Position numbers and translations under genes: made by a program
Source: Listeria cossartiae subsp. cayugensis
GTDB lineage: Bacteria; Bacillota; Bacilli; Lactobacillales; Listeriaceae
Direction: 5' to 3'
NCBI RefSeq assembly: GCF_014229095.1
Contig: NZ_JAARZC010000001.1
Coordinates: 372,001-436,000 of the forward strand
DNA: 64,000 bases
Shown: piece by piece, positions 1 through 7,419 of the stretch
Numbering within the stretch: position 1 is the first letter of the stretch
Layout: every line of letters begins with the position of its first letter
The notes under the pieces: generated by a model
What the model saw: the letters and a program-made list of their open reading frames with translations, nothing else
Database searches by the model: none
What the model was told of the DNA's origin: nothing

Positions 1-26
1 GCTAACAATTGTTCAATCGGATGCAT
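1..26 (-). CDS. 5' end of an unidentified minus-strand gene (partial)
   Basis: Reading the minus strand, GAGGTG is followed by two consecutive in-frame ATG codons. The second, at 26-24, has the better spacing (5 nt) and starts a frame reading MHPIEQLL that leaves the window. Only eight or nine codons are visible, so no family can be named. It is divergent from the glycerophosphodiesterase gene, and the roughly 100 bp between them must hold both promoters. It could be chance, but the ribosome binding site is convincing. Confidence 0.5.
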
Positions 27-132
27 CATTTCACCTCGTTTCAATAGTTAACTTTATGAATTAATTATAACTAAATTTGCTTCTTGGATAAACTATAAAG
101 CCTTGAAAATCGAACGAAAAAGGGAGAAGCAA

Positions 133-1884
133 ATGAACGATTTAAAAGAAAGTTTTAAAGTTTTGTATCAGTTTAAGACAGATTATCTCAAAGTAACATT
201 ATTATTAACCGTTTTGCAGGCATTTGTCATTGGGCCATTTATTTATTATTTCTTTTTCTTTATTCTCCGGGTTATCGGAGTGCCAGGCATTACAGATGCT
301 AATCTAGGGGAGATTTTTTTCAGCCCGGTTGCAATTATTTTGTTGTTGGTTTTAGCTTTTCTCATTTTATTATTTGTCTATTACGAACTGGGTTTCTTTA
401 TAATGATGGCGATTTATCAATTACGAGGGGAAAGTTATTCGGTCCTCAAAATCATCCAGAGGCTTAATATAAAAGCGAAATATTTCCTTAGTTATCAAGC
501 GATTTATTTTCTGCTATATTTCTTTTTACTTTTGCCAATTGCCGGATTATCTTTACCGATTACGATAACAGAAAATCTTTATTTACCGCATTTTATTACA
601 GACGAACTAATGAAAACGACGACAGGAACATGGCTTTATGTTATTGCAATTGCGCTTATTTTCTATATTAGTGCGAGACTTGTGTTTGCTTTGCCGTATT
701 TCATTGAAGATAAGTCGCTTAAAATAAGTGGAGCTATTCGAAAAAGTTGGAAATACCCGCAAAAACGCTTATTTGTGATGCTACTAAAATGGATTTTAAT
801 TATTGTTGTGATTGGCTTTTTAGTGTCTATTATTGCGACGCTTATTATGTTACCGCTACTTTTGGTAGAAAAAATAACTCCGGGAATTGCGGTAGTTATA
901 GCTGGTGTTACCTTAACAATACTTCAAGTGATTGGTTTCTTTGTGGCGGGGATTTTCCAAGGAATCATTGCGCAGTTATTAGTGAAAAACGCCTTTGATT
1001 TAGATGCGCAGTCGGATTCTGTAGCACGTAGTCAGTTTCCACATAAAAAACGCTTTATTATTGCTGGGATAATCGTTTTCCTTATTTTTAGTAGTTTTAA
1101 TATTTATGCAGTGAACGCGACTTTATATGAGCCAAACACGAAAATAATTGCTCACCGCGGTGATACGATGAATGCAGTTGAAAATACGGTCGAAGCCATT
1201 GAATCAGCTGCAAAAGCAGGAGCCGATTACAGTGAAATTGATATTCAAGAAACCAAAGACCACCAGTTTGTGGTTTTTCACGATATGACGCTGAGAAGGC
1301 TAGCTGGAAGTTCTAAGCGAGTAGCGGATATGACATTAAAAGAATTGCAACAAACCAGAATAACAAGTGGCGACTATTCATCTCACATAGCCTCTTTCGA
1401 TGAAATTATCAAGACAGCGAAAAAGAATAAGATAGATTTACTCGTGGAAGTGAAGCTGCACGGCGGGGAATCGAGCGATATGGTAGAACGACTTGTTAGC
1501 CTATTAAAAAAAGAAAAGGTAACAGATAAATATTTAGTCCAATCATTGAATCAGCCTGTTATGGAGAAAATAGAACAAGCCGACCCTACGCTGAAAACGG
1601 GCATCATTTTAGCACTCAATATTGGAAATCTACCAAAAACATCAGCAGATTTTATTGTTTTAGAAGATTTTTCTATCAATAAGCGATTACTAACACAAGC
1701 CAAACAAAACAATAAAATGGTGTTTGTTTGGACGGTAAATAAAGAAAAACTAATGCAAATGTATTTACGGAAAAATGTAGATGGAATCATCACCAATTAT
1801 CCTAAAAAGGCAATAGAGCTTAGGGAGTCGTTTAACGAAAATGATTCTTTGCGAAGTCGTATTGAAAATAGGTTAGGATTTTAA
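133..1884 (+). CDS. Membrane-anchored glycerophosphodiester phosphodiesterase
   Basis: A 583-residue protein. Residues 1 to about 335 form several hydrophobic membrane segments, matching the glycerophosphodiesterase membrane domain. The rest is a GDPD domain of TIM-barrel type. It begins at residue 341 with HRGD, followed by ENT, EID and FHD motifs, the usual metal-binding and catalytic positions. The family hydrolyses glycerophosphodiesters to glycerol 3-phosphate and an alcohol; here the substrate may be lipid or teichoic acid derived (inference). An upstream in-frame TTG exists at 103, but the ATG at 133 has AGGGAG at the right distance and is preferred. It ends in a hairpin shared with the convergent lipoprotein gene. 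Confidence 0.85.
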   Translation: MNDLKESFKVLYQFKTDYLKVTLLLTVLQAFVIGPFIYYFFFFILRVIGVPGITDANLGEIFFSPVAIILLLVLAFLILLFVYYELGFFIMMAIYQLRGESYSVLKIIQRLNIKAKYFLSYQAIYFLLYFFLLLPIAGLSLPITITENLYLPHFITDELMKTTTGTWLYVIAIALIFYISARLVFALPYFIEDKSLKISGAIRKSWKYPQKRLFVMLLKWILIIVVIGFLVSIIATLIMLPLLLVEKITPGIAVVIAGVTLTILQVIGFFVAGIFQGIIAQLLVKNAFDLDAQSDSVARSQFPHKKRFIIAGIIVFLIFSSFNIYAVNATLYEPNTKIIAHRGDTMNAVENTVEAIESAAKAGADYSEIDIQETKDHQFVVFHDMTLRRLAGSSKRVADMTLKELQQTRITSGDYSSHIASFDEIIKTAKKNKIDLLVEVKLHGGESSDMVERLVSLLKKEKVTDKYLVQSLNQPVMEKIEQADPTLKTGIILALNIGNLPKTSADFIVLEDFSINKRLLTQAKQNNKMVFVWTVNKEKLMQMYLRKNVDGIITNYPKKAIELRESFNENDSLRSRIENRLGF

Positions 1885-1887
1885 ATA

Positions 1888-1921
1888 AAAAAGCCGCAAA
1901 CAGTAGTTGTTTGCGGGCAAT
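1888..1921. terminator. Bidirectional terminator between convergent genes
   Basis: A 9-bp perfect stem at 1894-1902 and 1908-1916 with a 5-nt loop. The A-run on its left gives a strong U-run for the minus-strand lipoprotein gene; the plus-strand tail is weaker. Confidence 0.75.
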
Positions 1922-1923
1922 TC

Positions 1924-2418
1924 TTATTTTAACTCAAATGATTTTTTAACAGAGTTTTTGCTGAAGCTGATTAATTCTTTTGCTTCTACATCGACTTTGT
2001 TTTGGGTATCTTGTAGTTTGTAAAGTTCGGTTACTTCTAAAGTCCCACCAGGTTGTACGTCTTTTTCAGATCCACCCATACTAGCATCAGCTGATACGGT
2101 TGTTTCTAGCTGAGTACTATTTTGGAATGCTTGTTGATCAATAGCTACCATGAAAGAAATATTTTCTTTACTGTTATTCGTGAATTTAGTTTTAATTGCG
2201 ATAGCATCGTTCCCTTCAAAATCCTTAACTACTTCTGAACTAAGAATTTCTACTTTGTAATCCCCAAGTTCATTGGAATCTGTTTTCTTTTTCGTCTCGG
2301 CTTTTGCTGTTTCTGTTTTTTCTGTGCTTGCTTTATCCTCAGTCCCACCACATGCAGTTAGTGCTAGGGCAAAAGTAACAATCCCCATTAATAATAAAAC
2401 GCTTTTCAATTTTTTCAT
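1924..2418 (-). CDS. DUF5067-like lipoprotein
   Basis: A 164-residue protein with a lipoprotein signal peptide: MKKLKS, a hydrophobic core and the lipobox LTAC with Cys23, so it should be diacylated and held on the outer face of the membrane. A Lys/Thr/Glu-rich linker to about residue 50 is followed by one compact domain resembling DUF5067 immunoglobulin-like proteins (fold by recognition only). RBS AAGGAG lies just upstream. It is transcribed alone, between two minus-strand terminators. The function is not known. Confidence 0.8.
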   Translation of the reverse strand: MKKLKSVLLLMGIVTFALALTACGGTEDKASTEKTETAKAETKKKTDSNELGDYKVEILSSEVVKDFEGNDAIAIKTKFTNNSKENISFMVAIDQQAFQNSTQLETTVSADASMGGSEKDVQPGGTLEVTELYKLQDTQNKVDVEAKELISFSKNSVKKSFELK

Positions 2419-2474
2419 TTTCTTCTCTCCTTCATGTTTTATCTGTCTCTATTAGACCATGCGAAGAGAATAAA

Positions 2475-2500
2475 AGTCCTATGCAGTGGGCATAGGACTA
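2475..2500 (-). terminator. Terminator of the kinase gene
   Basis: A 10-bp perfect stem, 2475-2484 with 2490-2499, followed on the minus strand by TTTT. It overlaps the kinase stop codon. Confidence 0.8.
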
Positions 2501-3640
2501 GGAAAAGATTTCATTATAAACACCGTAAATAGATATGCAAACAATAATATAAATGACAATGCCTGCTTTCCTTGTACTAGGAGAGGAGGATTTAAGTAAA
2601 GGCAATTTGGACCAAATACCACAAAGATTAGTAAAAATGACAAATGCAGGAACGATTAGAAAGAAATTGTTAAAAAAGTTTACTGTTGGTGACATTTTGA
2701 CGCCCTCGGTTGGCGGGGTGAATAAACCAAATAGCAAGAATATATAACCTAATACGCCGACAATCATTTTCCAAGGCGTTCCGGTTCTAAATCCGGGAAT
2801 GTGTTTATACCATGGAATGAAGTCTTTTTCGTAGTCCGCTGATACATTTTCCCATTCAGATTCAGTAGAAAAATTATCTAACTCTGTGAAATCCGACAAT
2901 TCAGAGACATAACTTGGGCCGAGCGAATCGTTTTTGACTGCTGTTCTGAACTCTTGAATGGATTGATAACGCTGTTCAGGATCAAAGGCTGCTGCTTGCA
3001 TCGCTATTTTTTCAAGCGAGGTGGCTTGTTCTTTATCAGGTAAAGTGTTTTTTCCGAGTAGTAGTTCCAGCATCAGAACACCGATACTATAAATATCCGA
3101 CCGGGCATCTGTTTGAGAGTAACCATATTGTTCTGGGGCTGCATAACCGATTGTGCCGAGATTGACAGTGTCTTGATTTTTGCCGACTTCAAACACACGG
3201 GAAGCGTCAAAATCAATTAATTTCAATACGCCGTCGCTAGAAATCATAATGTTAGATGGCTTAATATCTCGGTGAATAATCGCATTCGCATGTAATTCTG
3301 TAAGTGCATCAGACAACATCAACATTAGTCGCGTCACTTCATCCGCATCAAACGTAGTATTTGTTTTCATTAAGTCCGCCAAATTTTTACCATTTATGTA
3401 TTCTTCATACACAATTAATTGATTACCATTTGGAATCAGTACTTCAATTTTAGGTAAGTATTTGCTAGATAAATTTTTAAGCTGCTCCATCACAGGTGCG
3501 AAGCTGATTGGAATTACTTTACGTACAAATAATTCTCCAGTAGATGTATTTCTCGTTAGCACAGCAGGGTTTTCTTTATTATTTAGATTATCTAATTCTT
3601 TATATTGTTCTTCTATAAAAGCGAGTGTCATTTCTCCCAT
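2498..3640 (-). CDS. Membrane-associated Ser/Thr protein kinase
   Basis: A 380-residue Hanks-type kinase. It has the VAIK-like Lys41, HRDIKPSN at 123-130, a DFD (not DFG) metal-binding motif at 143-145, and GTIGYAAPEQ in the activation segment. The glycine-rich loop is degenerate. About three hydrophobic segments follow after residue 290, so the kinase domain is probably N-terminal and cytoplasmic. There are no PASTA repeats, so it is not the PrkA-type kinase. The start is ambiguous: ATG 3640 has GAAGGGA 11 nt upstream, and ATG 3631 has GGGAG very close. It is divergent from an HTH gene; this kinase-HTH pairing is common in Firmicutes. Confidence 0.85.
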   Translation of the reverse strand: MGEMTLAFIEEQYKELDNLNNKENPAVLTRNTSTGELFVRKVIPISFAPVMEQLKNLSSKYLPKIEVLIPNGNQLIVYEEYINGKNLADLMKTNTTFDADEVTRLMLMLSDALTELHANAIIHRDIKPSNIMISSDGVLKLIDFDASRVFEVGKNQDTVNLGTIGYAAPEQYGYSQTDARSDIYSIGVLMLELLLGKNTLPDKEQATSLEKIAMQAAAFDPEQRYQSIQEFRTAVKNDSLGPSYVSELSDFTELDNFSTESEWENVSADYEKDFIPWYKHIPGFRTGTPWKMIVGVLGYIFLLFGLFTPPTEGVKMSPTVNFFNNFFLIVPAFVIFTNLCGIWSKLPLLKSSSPSTRKAGIVIYIIVCISIYGVYNEIFS

Positions 3641-3673
3641 TTATCTAAAATCCCTTCTACACTTTATAGTGAA

Positions 3674-3720
3674 ATTATAGCATGAAGCATAGTAGTCGGG
3701 TAGATATTTCATGCTATAAT
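3674..3720. promoter_or_regulatory. Symmetric divergent promoters inside a 13-bp inverted repeat
   Basis: The arms at 3674-3686 and 3708-3720 are a perfect 13-bp inverted repeat. Each arm contains an outward-reading extended -10 (TGC-TATAAT). The left one serves the kinase and the right one the HTH gene. The shared 21-bp centre has no good -35. Both -10 elements sit in identical sequence, so one dimeric regulator could control both genes. Confidence 0.65.
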
Positions 3721-3746
3721 GAAAAAAACAGTCGGGGGTGTGCCTT

Positions 3747-4202
3747 ATGGATGGGGAAAAAGAGACAAGCAAGTTACTTCATGAATTAAAAAAAGCGACC
3801 AATTTACGCCAAGTGTTAGATGAAAACGAGGCGGAATTTAAATCAAGCGAAATGGTTACATATTTAAAAGAATTACTAGCAGAGAAAAAATTAACAAAAG
3901 CAACCGTCATTCGTGCGGCTAGACTTCATGAAACATATGGATATCAAATTTTTAGTGGGGTTAGAAGGCCGTCACGTGACCGGACAATCGCTCTTTCTTT
4001 TGGTTTTCAACTATCAGGGCTAGAGGCAAGTAGATTGCTAAAATATACAGAATATCCGCCACTCTATGCAAAAAATCGGCGGGATGCAATTATCATTTTC
4101 GCATTAGATCATGGCTACACACTGGACCAAACCAATGACTCATTATATGACCTAGAAGAAGCATTGATCGAAACATACAAAGAGGAAAAACCGCTTGTTT
4201 AG
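3747..4202 (+). CDS. HTH protein paired with the divergent kinase
   Basis: A 151-residue protein with a central segment (about 40-100) resembling an XRE-like helix-turn-helix. It belongs to a family often found next to a Ser/Thr kinase. The C-terminal third contains a conserved-looking RRDAIIIFALDHG stretch. The start chosen is ATG 3747 with GGGGGTG ideally placed; a GTG at 3738 lies within that RBS. The divergent arrangement with the symmetric promoter suggests it is both substrate and regulator of the kinase system, which is inference. Confidence 0.65.
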   Translation: MDGEKETSKLLHELKKATNLRQVLDENEAEFKSSEMVTYLKELLAEKKLTKATVIRAARLHETYGYQIFSGVRRPSRDRTIALSFGFQLSGLEASRLLKYTEYPPLYAKNRRDAIIIFALDHGYTLDQTNDSLYDLEEALIETYKEEKPLV

Positions 4203-4226
4203 ATTTAACTAGAAATCGTGTATAAT
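4198..4226 (+). promoter_or_regulatory. Promoter of the DUF1398-like gene
   Basis: TTTAGA, 17 bp, then a consensus TATAAT. The -35 overlaps the preceding stop codon. It is a moderate sigma-A match. Confidence 0.5.
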
Positions 4227-4257
4227 TTAGGAAGACCTAAATGATTGGAGACTAGTT

Positions 4258-4650
4258 ATGATAAATGAACAATCGATTTTACAAGCAGCAACAAGTGAAA
4301 AAAACGCCGGAGACTTTCCTAAAGTAGTTCAAGGTTTCAAAGATCTCGGTGTAACTAAATATCAATTTTTAGTCCAAAAGGGCGTTTATGTCTTTTGGGA
4401 TGAAACGGATACTCGAGTAGAATCTAAATTAAATGGCGTTTCTATGCCAGTTGTAGAAGAAGTTTCCAGCGAGAAAATGAAAGATGCCATCAAACAAGCA
4501 CAAGCAGGGAAAATAGATTTTGAAACATTTATTAAACTAGCTGGGTTAGCAGGTGTCGGACTGTGGGAAGCTGATTTAACTGCAATGAGAGTAACCTATA
4601 TAGATAATGCTGGAAATGATTTAGTAATTGAACCAATTCCAAGCATTTAA
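4258..4650 (+). CDS. DUF1398 family protein
   Basis: A 130-residue soluble protein resembling the DUF1398 (YbcV-like) family: an N-terminal stretch about a phage-shock-size alpha/beta unit, a YVFWDE segment near residue 50, and a GVGLWEADL segment near 100. There is no signal peptide or membrane segment. TTGGAGA precedes the ATG. It is monocistronic, with its own promoter and terminator. Its biochemical function is unknown. Confidence 0.65.
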   Translation: MINEQSILQAATSEKNAGDFPKVVQGFKDLGVTKYQFLVQKGVYVFWDETDTRVESKLNGVSMPVVEEVSSEKMKDAIKQAQAGKIDFETFIKLAGLAGVGLWEADLTAMRVTYIDNAGNDLVIEPIPSI

Positions 4651-4655
4651 AATGC

Positions 4656-4684
4656 AAAAGACAATAATTTATTGTCTTTTTTTA
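4656..4684 (+). terminator. Terminator after the DUF1398-like gene
   Basis: A 10-bp perfect stem, 4656-4665 with 4671-4680, then a T-run. Confidence 0.85.
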
Positions 4685-4746
4685 GTATTTTTAAATATAG
4701 AAATTATGTTATGCTGAGAAGGTTGAAAGAAGAGAGGTAAAGGACA

Positions 4747-5487
4747 ATGGATATTATCACATACTTTCTGATTGCACTAGGCACAAGTGTTGTAGGGAGT
4801 TTTTTAGGGATTGGTGGCGGAGTTATTCTTTTGCCGATTCTACTCTTAATGGGTGTTTCTCAGGGGACGGCGGCATTTAGTTCGGCGCTTACCGTATTCA
4901 CGATGGCGATTTTCACGTGTAGTATTTATTATAAACGGAAGCAAGGGAATGTAGGATTGGCGCTGAAAATCGCGGTAACTAGTATTCCGACGACTTTTCT
5001 TGGCGCAATGGTGAACCAAATGTTACCAGAAGCAGTTTATCGCTTTTTATATGGAGCGTTAATTGTTGTTTTACTAGGGATAATGATTTGGAAAAAGAAA
5101 CGACACAATGAAAAGCCACATTTTTTAAGTAAATATCGTATAATTCCCTATGTATTTGGAGTGATTATTGGATTTTTAGCTGGATTATTTGGCATTGGCG
5201 GAGGACCTATCGTCATACCGATTTTATTACTCATTTTCATGCTAAATCAAAAGACAGCATCCGCGACATCAAGCTACGTGACGTTACTTACATCACTCGC
5301 AAGCATCGGTTCCTACGCGCTTATTGGCGGTAGTGATTTTTCCATTGGGATTTATATGATACCAGGGGCGATAATTGGTGCTTTGATTGGAACACGACTA
5401 AATAAACTCTTAGATGAAAAATGGATTGCGATTTTATTCAACATTTTACTCATAGCCCTATTTGCTTTAAATTTAATTAAAAATTAG
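4747..5487 (+). CDS. TauE/SafE family membrane permease
   Basis: A 246-residue, mostly hydrophobic protein with about eight membrane segments in two homologous halves. Each half carries a GIGGG motif (residues about 22-26 and 155-159), the signature of the TauE/SafE sulfite or organosulfonate exporter family. The transported compound cannot be read from the sequence. AAAGGA precedes the ATG, and a terminator follows directly. Confidence 0.8.
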   Translation: MDIITYFLIALGTSVVGSFLGIGGGVILLPILLLMGVSQGTAAFSSALTVFTMAIFTCSIYYKRKQGNVGLALKIAVTSIPTTFLGAMVNQMLPEAVYRFLYGALIVVLLGIMIWKKKRHNEKPHFLSKYRIIPYVFGVIIGFLAGLFGIGGGPIVIPILLLIFMLNQKTASATSSYVTLLTSLASIGSYALIGGSDFSIGIYMIPGAIIGALIGTRLNKLLDEKWIAILFNILLIALFALNLIKN

Positions 5488-5492
5488 TTCAG

Positions 5493-5521
5493 AACAAGCT
5501 ATTCAGGTAGCTTGTTTTTTG
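5493..5521 (+). terminator. Terminator after the TauE/SafE gene
   Basis: A 9-bp stem, 5493-5501 with 5508-5516, and a T-run. Confidence 0.85.
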
Positions 5522-5571
5522 TTGTCCTAGGCATTTTTATGTTAAGCTTAACGAGAGTAGGAGGGGTTAAG

Positions 5572-5850
5572 ATGAAAAGGAAACCACAAGATTTTGCTGC
5601 ATTTTTACTAACAATCCTAACTGTAACTTGGATAATTTTGACTTGGGGATTACATATTTCTGATATTGTACCAGGAGGAGAAAAAGGTGTATGGTATAAA
5701 ATAATTCCGCTATTTTTAGGTATTATTTCCACCATAAGTGTCTTTTTTGTGAAGGAAAAACTGGTCAAATGGATGTTGCTCGGATTTAACATATTATTAT
5801 TAATTTTGATTTATTTCGTGTATCATATTGGGGAAATAGGGATGTTTTAA
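5572..5850 (+). CDS. Small membrane protein, three predicted segments
   Basis: A 92-residue hydrophobic protein beginning MKRKPQDF, with three predicted membrane helices (about 8-28, 43-60, 67-87). A strong AGGAGG at 5559-5564 fixes the ATG at 5572, although the open frame runs upstream into the preceding terminator. The next gene starts 15 nt downstream, so the two are co-transcribed. No family recognised. Confidence 0.7.
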   Translation: MKRKPQDFAAFLLTILTVTWIILTWGLHISDIVPGGEKGVWYKIIPLFLGIISTISVFFVKEKLVKWMLLGFNILLLILIYFVYHIGEIGMF

Positions 5851-5865
5851 GCGGGAGTTGATTGG

Positions 5866-6126
5866 ATGGACGAACCAACGAAAGCGGTAATCTATCAAAT
5901 TTTATCTAAAACAGAAGAACCGAGTGCGACGATGGATCACTTGATTTTTGAAATGATGGAATTTCCAGGAGCTGCGGCTTTTACTAAAAATGAGTTGTTG
6001 TTCGGCGTATATTGGCTTGAAGCGCAACATTATATTTTCAGAAGCACAGAAAAGCAAGTTACGAGATATTACCGAACGCCAAAAGGACATGAAAAGTTGC
6101 TTGAATTAGAGCATCTCAAAAAATGA
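5866..6126 (+). CDS. Small winged-helix-like hypothetical protein
   Basis: An 86-residue soluble protein. Its layout (helix, helix, then a YYRTPKGHEKLLELE end) is like a single winged-helix domain, as in PadR or DUF-type regulators, but the match is only by impression. RBS GGGAG. It is the second gene of a two-gene unit with a small membrane protein. Confidence 0.6.
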   Translation: MDEPTKAVIYQILSKTEEPSATMDHLIFEMMEFPGAAAFTKNELLFGVYWLEAQHYIFRSTEKQVTRYYRTPKGHEKLLELEHLKK

Positions 6127-6154
6127 CATTATTTCCTAGGAAATAATGTCATTT
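6121..6154. terminator. Perfect 34-bp palindrome, bidirectional terminator
   Basis: Positions 6121-6137 are the exact reverse complement of 6138-6154. It lies between convergent genes, overlaps the plus-strand stop codon and ends 3 nt from the minus-strand stop. Both sides have short T-rich flanks. Confidence 0.8.
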
Positions 6155-6156
6155 TC

Positions 6157-6600
6157 TTATAAATATTTTGCCATTGTAATATCCGTGTTTTGAAAACCGA
6201 CTTTGTTATACAAACCAATGGCTGTTTGATTGTGTGCGAAAACATGAAGTTCGATTTTCGTAATCCCCATTTCTTTCGCGAGTGTATCCAATGCAGCTAA
6301 TGTTTTTGTGCCAAATCCTTTACCTCGGAATGCTTCGAAAATCACAAAATCATAAATAAAAGCTGTTTTTCCGGAAAGTGTTTCGTCCACATGGAACCAT
6401 AAATAGCCGATTTTTTCCTCATCGACAATCTTGCAAAGGTACTCGTTTGGTGTCGTAATGCCATCGTATAGCAACTTATTGAAGCTGTCTTGGGATTTTG
6501 CTAAGGATTCCTCTTCGTTCCAAGTGCCTGCTTCGACTTTTTCTTTCGCATAATCTGTAATTGCCGTGGATAAAAAATCTTCTAAATCAGAAGTAGTCAT
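6157..6600 (-). CDS. GNAT family N-acetyltransferase
   Basis: A 147-residue GNAT protein. The acetyl-CoA binding signature is RGKGFGTKTL near residues 90-99, preceded by a strand FIYDFVIFEAF and followed by a typical IELHVFAHNQTAIGLYNKVGF. The substrate is unknown. The ATG at 6600 has no RBS close by: the AGGAGG overlapping the end of the upstream esterase gene is about 25 nt away. An in-frame ATT at 6618-6616 sits 7 nt from it, so an unusual start adding six residues is possible. It is co-transcribed with the esterase. Confidence 0.8.
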   Translation of the reverse strand: MTTSDLEDFLSTAITDYAKEKVEAGTWNEEESLAKSQDSFNKLLYDGITTPNEYLCKIVDEEKIGYLWFHVDETLSGKTAFIYDFVIFEAFRGKGFGTKTLAALDTLAKEMGITKIELHVFAHNQTAIGLYNKVGFQNTDITMAKYL

Positions 6601-6630
6601 TTTTTGTAATTGTAAAATAAAAATTCCTCC

Positions 6631-7332
6631 TTATACTTTGTGGAAACTTGCGTACTGAATAAATTTGTGCGACATGGCGATATGACCAGCTTCATTCGGG
6701 TGAATTCCGTCTGCGCAAAGTAACTTTTCATAATGGAATTCAGCAAGAAAACTATCGCGAATATCAATAATATGGCTTCCAGTTTCGGTGGCAATTCGCG
6801 AAATAGTATTGCTATAACGTTCCTGCCAGCGATAAATCATTTGCACATCGCCACCTAGAAATTGCAAAATGTTTTCTTTGTTCAGCCCATCTCGCGTAAT
6901 AAAGTCAAAATAACGTTTCGCGTGAAGGGGTGGCAAGGTCATTAAAACAGGTTTAATATCCAGTTTTTTAAGACGTGCAATCATTTCGAGAAGTTGCGTT
7001 TCAAAAACGGCAAGTGGTGTGCTAGGGATGTGTTCCGCTGTCGGATTTTCGGATACTTCCGCCCAGTTAAAATCACAATCATTTCCGCCAAATTCGATGA
7101 TGGCGATATCATTTGTCGCATCTTTTGCTAAGTCTTTTGTTAGAATTTCGTGGCCTTTAGTTATCGTACGACCCATTGTGGAATGATTTTGAAAAGTTAG
7201 GCCAAGTTTTTCAGATGCTCGTTTAATGCAGTTGTTTTTTAGCAACGTATAGCGATTTTTTTCAGGATTGAAAAGAACACCTTTCATAATACTATCGCCC
7301 CAAACACCAACTGACTGAATGGTTTTCTTCAT
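6631..7332 (-). CDS. GDSL/SGNH-family esterase
   Basis: A 233-residue SGNH hydrolase. Block I is GDSIMKG with the catalytic Ser near residue 14. GGND is the block III oxyanion motif, and DGIHPNEAGH supplies the catalytic Asp and His. There is no signal peptide, so it is probably cytoplasmic. AAGGAG is 8 nt from the ATG at 7332; nearer starts at 7341 and 7338 crowd the RBS. It forms an operon with the downstream GNAT gene. The substrate, a lipid or acylated sugar ester, is not determined. Confidence 0.85.
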   Translation of the reverse strand: MKKTIQSVGVWGDSIMKGVLFNPEKNRYTLLKNNCIKRASEKLGLTFQNHSTMGRTITKGHEILTKDLAKDATNDIAIIEFGGNDCDFNWAEVSENPTAEHIPSTPLAVFETQLLEMIARLKKLDIKPVLMTLPPLHAKRYFDFITRDGLNKENILQFLGGDVQMIYRWQERYSNTISRIATETGSHIIDIRDSFLAEFHYEKLLCADGIHPNEAGHIAMSHKFIQYASFHKV

Positions 7333-7364
7333 AATCATCACTCCTTTTATTAATCATACCACAA

Positions 7365-7419
7365 AAAAAGCGAAAGACGCGATTTGTTCTCTAGGGAAAA
7401 ATCGCGCCTCACGCTTTTT
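7365..7419 (-). terminator. Terminator of the polytopic membrane protein gene
   Basis: A nested stem: AAAAAGCG at 7365-7372 pairs with 7412-7419, with an inner GCGATTT stem. The minus strand ends in a long T-run. It may also work in the plus direction. Confidence 0.75.
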
